Assembly (NCBI GenBank): GCA_910576935.1
Contig: CAJTKG010000028.1
Location: forward strand, 1 to 34,826
Direction: 5' to 3'
Length of the DNA: 34,826 nt
DNA from: an uncultured Muribaculaceae bacterium
Lineage (GTDB): Bacteria > Bacteroidota > Bacteroidia > Bacteroidales > Muribaculaceae
Made by a program: the position numbers and the translations under genes. The notes under the pieces are model-generated. The model ran no database searches, was not told the origin of the DNA, and was given only the letters and a program-made list of their open reading frames with translations. Numbering within the stretch: the stretch's first letter is position 1; the number at the start of each line of letters is the position of its first letter. Below are positions 33,049 through 34,826 of this stretch, piece after piece.

Positions 33049-34407
33049 TTATTTACGTATGATTTTAAGAGCCTTGCGTGTGCCGTCGAGACCGTCGGCC
33101 GCGACAATGAAAATATTGCCGTGGCTGATGTCGGTATCAAATGTCAGGCGGCATTCAGAGCCGTCAGTTTCGGTCGAAGCCAGACATCGGCCGTTGAGGT
33201 CATAGAGGCTGACACAGTTGTTGAGATAACTGATGACGGTAAGGCTGTTGCCGTCGAAGCTGGCCTCGAGACGTTGCATTGTGTCTGTTACGGGCAAATC
33301 GACATCACTGGTATAGGTCGGCGATGTTATTCTGAATTCGTTCCACTGCGGAGCGCTTGCGAAGTCGTTGAATGTTTCGTCGGAGACGTTTAGCCGGGCA
33401 TTGGGCTGGTCGACACCGCGCCATACATCGTTGCCGGTTTGGGGCACACCGCCGAGATCCGAGGCTTCGACCGATGAGAGGGCAAGACAACGGGCCATGG
33501 CATAGTCGCCGATAGTTTCACAGGCTGCCGGCAGTGTTATCGTGGCGAGATTTTCACAACCGAGAAAACAGCCGGTGCCGATTGTTGTGATGGCCGGCCC
33601 GAGATTTACGGCCGTGATGTCGCGGCAGTCGACGAAGGCATAATCGCCTATTGAGGTCAGTTGTCTGCATATTCCGAGATCTACCGTTGTCAGATTTGTG
33701 TTTGCGAAAGCTTCGGCACCGATGGCGGTGAGACTTTCTCCGAATTCGAAAGCCGTTAGTGTTCGGCAGCTTGAAAAAACTTTTGATTCTATCAAAGTAA
33801 GAGCTTCGGCGCCTTCGATGATCTCAAGTGTTGTGCAGCCTTCGAACGTCGATGCCGGCAGTTTGCTTGCCGAACCGAGATTGACCGTCGACAGCGCCTG
33901 ACAGTTGCTGAACAGATGCGACCCGAGTATGGTTTTATCGTTGATAATGACGATTTTGAGGTCTTGGCATCCGGCAAATGCTCCTATGCCGACCTTGTTG
34001 ACGTTATCCGGTAGCACTACTGATGTAAGAGCTGTGCTCTCGAATGCCATGTCACCGATAATCAGCCCCGGTGTAGTCGGTAGCATGATCTCTTTTATAG
34101 TCGTGCCGGCGAAAGCGCCTTCGGGGATAAAGTTGGCGGCAAAATGAGAAATACCGTTGATTTTCGTGCCTTTGGAGGCAACAATCGTTACGGCGCCGAG
34201 ATCGAGCGTCGTCAGTGACGGCATTGACGTGGCGATAAAATTGAAATCGGTTGCGTCGGCTTTCCCTGTCAGCCGGAGTTCGGTGACTATAGCCGGATTA
34301 TCTATCAGTGTCTTGAGTGTACCTGCCTCAGTGAGATTGACCGTGATTGCTTTGACAGATACAAGTACGGCCAACAACAGGAATATCGTTATTGAAAAAC
34401 GTTTCAT
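33049..34407 (-). CDS. BspA-type leucine-rich repeat surface protein with T9SS-like C terminus
   Basis: This 453-residue exported protein begins with a signal peptide (MKRFSITIFLLLAVLVSVKA). It is followed by about ten LRR_5/BspA-type repeats of roughly 23 residues, each with an IGxxAF core such as AFAGTTIKEIMLP and DYAFVDCRDITAVNLG. The last 80 residues form a T9SS sorting-like domain (NNCVSLYDLNGRCLAST ... ALKIIRK). Proteins of this kind act as surface adhesins or ligand binders. The start at 34407 is chosen for its signal peptide; the longer reading has no such leader. A candidate promoter lies just upstream at 34434. It heads the operon that continues with trmB. Confidence 0.9.
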   Translation of the reverse strand: MKRFSITIFLLLAVLVSVKAITVNLTEAGTLKTLIDNPAIVTELRLTGKADATDFNFIATSMPSLTTLDLGAVTIVASKGTKINGISHFAANFIPEGAFAGTTIKEIMLPTTPGLIIGDMAFESTALTSVVLPDNVNKVGIGAFAGCQDLKIVIINDKTILGSHLFSNCQALSTVNLGSASKLPASTFEGCTTLEIIEGAEALTLIESKVFSSCRTLTAFEFGESLTAIGAEAFANTNLTTVDLGICRQLTSIGDYAFVDCRDITAVNLGPAITTIGTGCFLGCENLATITLPAACETIGDYAMARCLALSSVEASDLGGVPQTGNDVWRGVDQPNARLNVSDETFNDFASAPQWNEFRITSPTYTSDVDLPVTDTMQRLEASFDGNSLTVISYLNNCVSLYDLNGRCLASTETDGSECRLTFDTDISHGNIFIVAADGLDGTRKALKIIRK

Positions 34408-34433
34408 AAATGAGTACAAGTTTTTTTGTATCA

Positions 34434-34441
34434 CAAAATTA
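34434..34441 (-). promoter_or_regulatory. Candidate -7 element for the BspA-type gene (TAATTTTG on the minus strand)
   Basis: CAAAATTA on the plus strand is the complement of TAATTTTG. It lies 27 bases upstream of the ATG, with a TTG-type -33 match (CAA 34464-34466) at 22 bases spacing. Confidence 0.5.
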
Positions 34442-34511
34442 CACAAATTTTTCGTTAGGTCCTCAATAACCGTCAAAAATATCACCCAATCCCATATACA
34501 AAGCAAAATAC

Positions 34512-34525
34512 GAAGCAATAGCTTC
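34512..34525. repeat. Short inverted repeat
   Basis: GAAGC-aata-GCTTC, a 5-base perfect stem, in the repeat-rich right end. Confidence 0.5.
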
Positions 34526-34549
34526 ACACCTCGCGTAGAATACTCCAAC

Positions 34550-34586
34550 GCTCCATGTACCCGAGCGAATCCACGGCGTATGGAGC
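34550..34586. repeat. Inverted repeat with 7-base arms
   Basis: GCTCCAT (34550-34556) and ATGGAGC (34580-34586) face each other across 23 bases. Confidence 0.5.
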
Positions 34587-34638
34587 GACAGCCTCGGCCT
34601 CCGGCCGTCGTATGGAACAAGGGTTTTAAAGGCGCTAT

Positions 34639-34665
34639 GAAGCAAGGGTTTTTAACCCTTGCTTC
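34639..34665. repeat. Perfect 12-base inverted repeat
   Basis: GAAGCAAGGGTT (34639-34650) and AACCCTTGCTTC (34654-34665) form a perfect stem with loop TTT. Part of the left arm (CAAGGGTTTT) also occurs just before it near 34618. There is no T run on either side that would make it a standard terminator. Confidence 0.7.
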
Positions 34666-34712
34666 AACCACTAATGATTTGATTATAAGCTGACTAATCT
34701 GCCTAATTGGAC

Positions 34713-34733
34713 CAATTTTTACACCAAAAATTG
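34713..34733. repeat. Perfect 8-base inverted repeat
   Basis: CAATTTTT (34713-34720) and AAAAATTG (34726-34733) with loop ACACC. Confidence 0.55.
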
Positions 34734-34758
34734 TGAATTGTGCATTGAGCTTTGTGCA

Positions 34759-34800
34759 TTTATCACTAAAATTGCACGAAAGTGCAATTTTAGTGATAAA
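34759..34800. repeat. Perfect 19-base inverted repeat with GAAA loop
   Basis: TTTATCACTAAAATTGCAC (34759-34777) is the exact reverse complement of 34782-34800, with loop GAAA. As RNA it would be a very stable hairpin with a GNRA-type tetraloop. No T run follows on either side; it ends 18 bases before the promoter-like TACCTTTG at the window edge. Confidence 0.85.
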
Positions 34801-34818
34801 CCCGCCCCAACCTGGCCT

Positions 34819-34826
34819 TACCTTTG
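34819..34826 (+). promoter_or_regulatory. Promoter-like -7 element at the window edge (TACCTTTG)
   Basis: TACCTTTG is an exact TAnnTTTG match ending at the last base; the gene it might serve lies outside the window. Confidence 0.35.

Larger units (their letters stand above)
34408..34826. other. Non-coding right end, rich in inverted repeats
   Basis: No convincing gene is seen in these 419 bases. They hold the upstream promoter of the leucine-rich repeat gene, at least five inverted repeats and, at the very edge, a promoter-like TACCTTTG. The individual elements are listed separately. Confidence 0.6.

Noticed and set aside
34408..34671. Extended N terminus of the BspA-type protein
   Set aside because: The extension is out of character and covers the inverted repeats and a promoter element; the signal peptide starts at 34407.
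34759..34800. Invertible promoter or recombinase site
   Set aside because: The arms are separated by only four bases, so there is nothing to invert between them; no recombinase gene is in the window.

Overview
The window looks like a chromosomal segment of a Bacteroidales bacterium, most likely from the Muribaculaceae (S24-7) or a close relative. The evidence is the set of Bacteroidetes-restricted families (DUF4254, DUF4271, PorZ, WbqC-like, long signal peptidase I), promoter elements of the Bacteroidetes TAnnTTTG type, the lack of clear Shine-Dalgarno sequences, and a core of roughly 50% GC. Several secreted proteins end in type IX secretion (T9SS) sorting-like domains and a PorZ homologue is present, which argues for a T9SS-bearing lineage. 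Genus assignment is inference.

Left end (1-4816): an accessory island. It opens with the 3' end of an RHS-type gene. A GC-rich RHS core (to about base 123) switches abruptly to an AT-rich C-terminal domain with a caspase-like His...Cys arrangement, so it is a candidate polymorphic toxin. Behind it lie AT-rich genes of unknown family on the same strand: four small membrane proteins (two overlap out of frame and are followed by a third-frame remnant), a lipoprotein and two secreted proteins. The first of these are immunity candidates. The island ends at a strong bidirectional terminator.

Middle left (4834-14451): a secreted endonuclease I on the minus strand, an AT-rich 548-bp divergent intergenic region with repeated DnaA-box-like 10-mers, then plus-strand nadA, leuS, rdgB, porZ and one conserved unknown.

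Middle (14443-24105, minus strand): a tightly overlapping envelope and DNA-repair operon read right to left: DUF4254, glycosyltransferase 9, ruvB, polysaccharide flippase, glycosyltransferase 4, SpoU RNA methyltransferase, LD-carboxypeptidase and a degenerate SDR-like protein. It is followed by lepB and a WbqC-like gene, which have their own well-formed promoter.

Right (24218-27667, plus strand): LOG-family hydrolase, DUF4271 membrane protein, hemD, rnpA, yidD and a C-terminally short TatD-like hydrolase. Four of these six genes use GTG starts. From the far right end (34407 down to 27683, minus strand) comes a seven-gene operon mixing secreted proteins with housekeeping enzymes: BspA-type leucine-rich repeat protein, trmB, Mrp/ApbC ATPase, aroQ, an exported esterase with a propeller-like tail, an endonuclease-I paralogue that has lost its catalytic residues, and a lipoprotein. 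The last 420 bases hold a promoter and an unusual cluster of perfect inverted repeats. No rRNA, tRNA, CRISPR array or transposase was seen.
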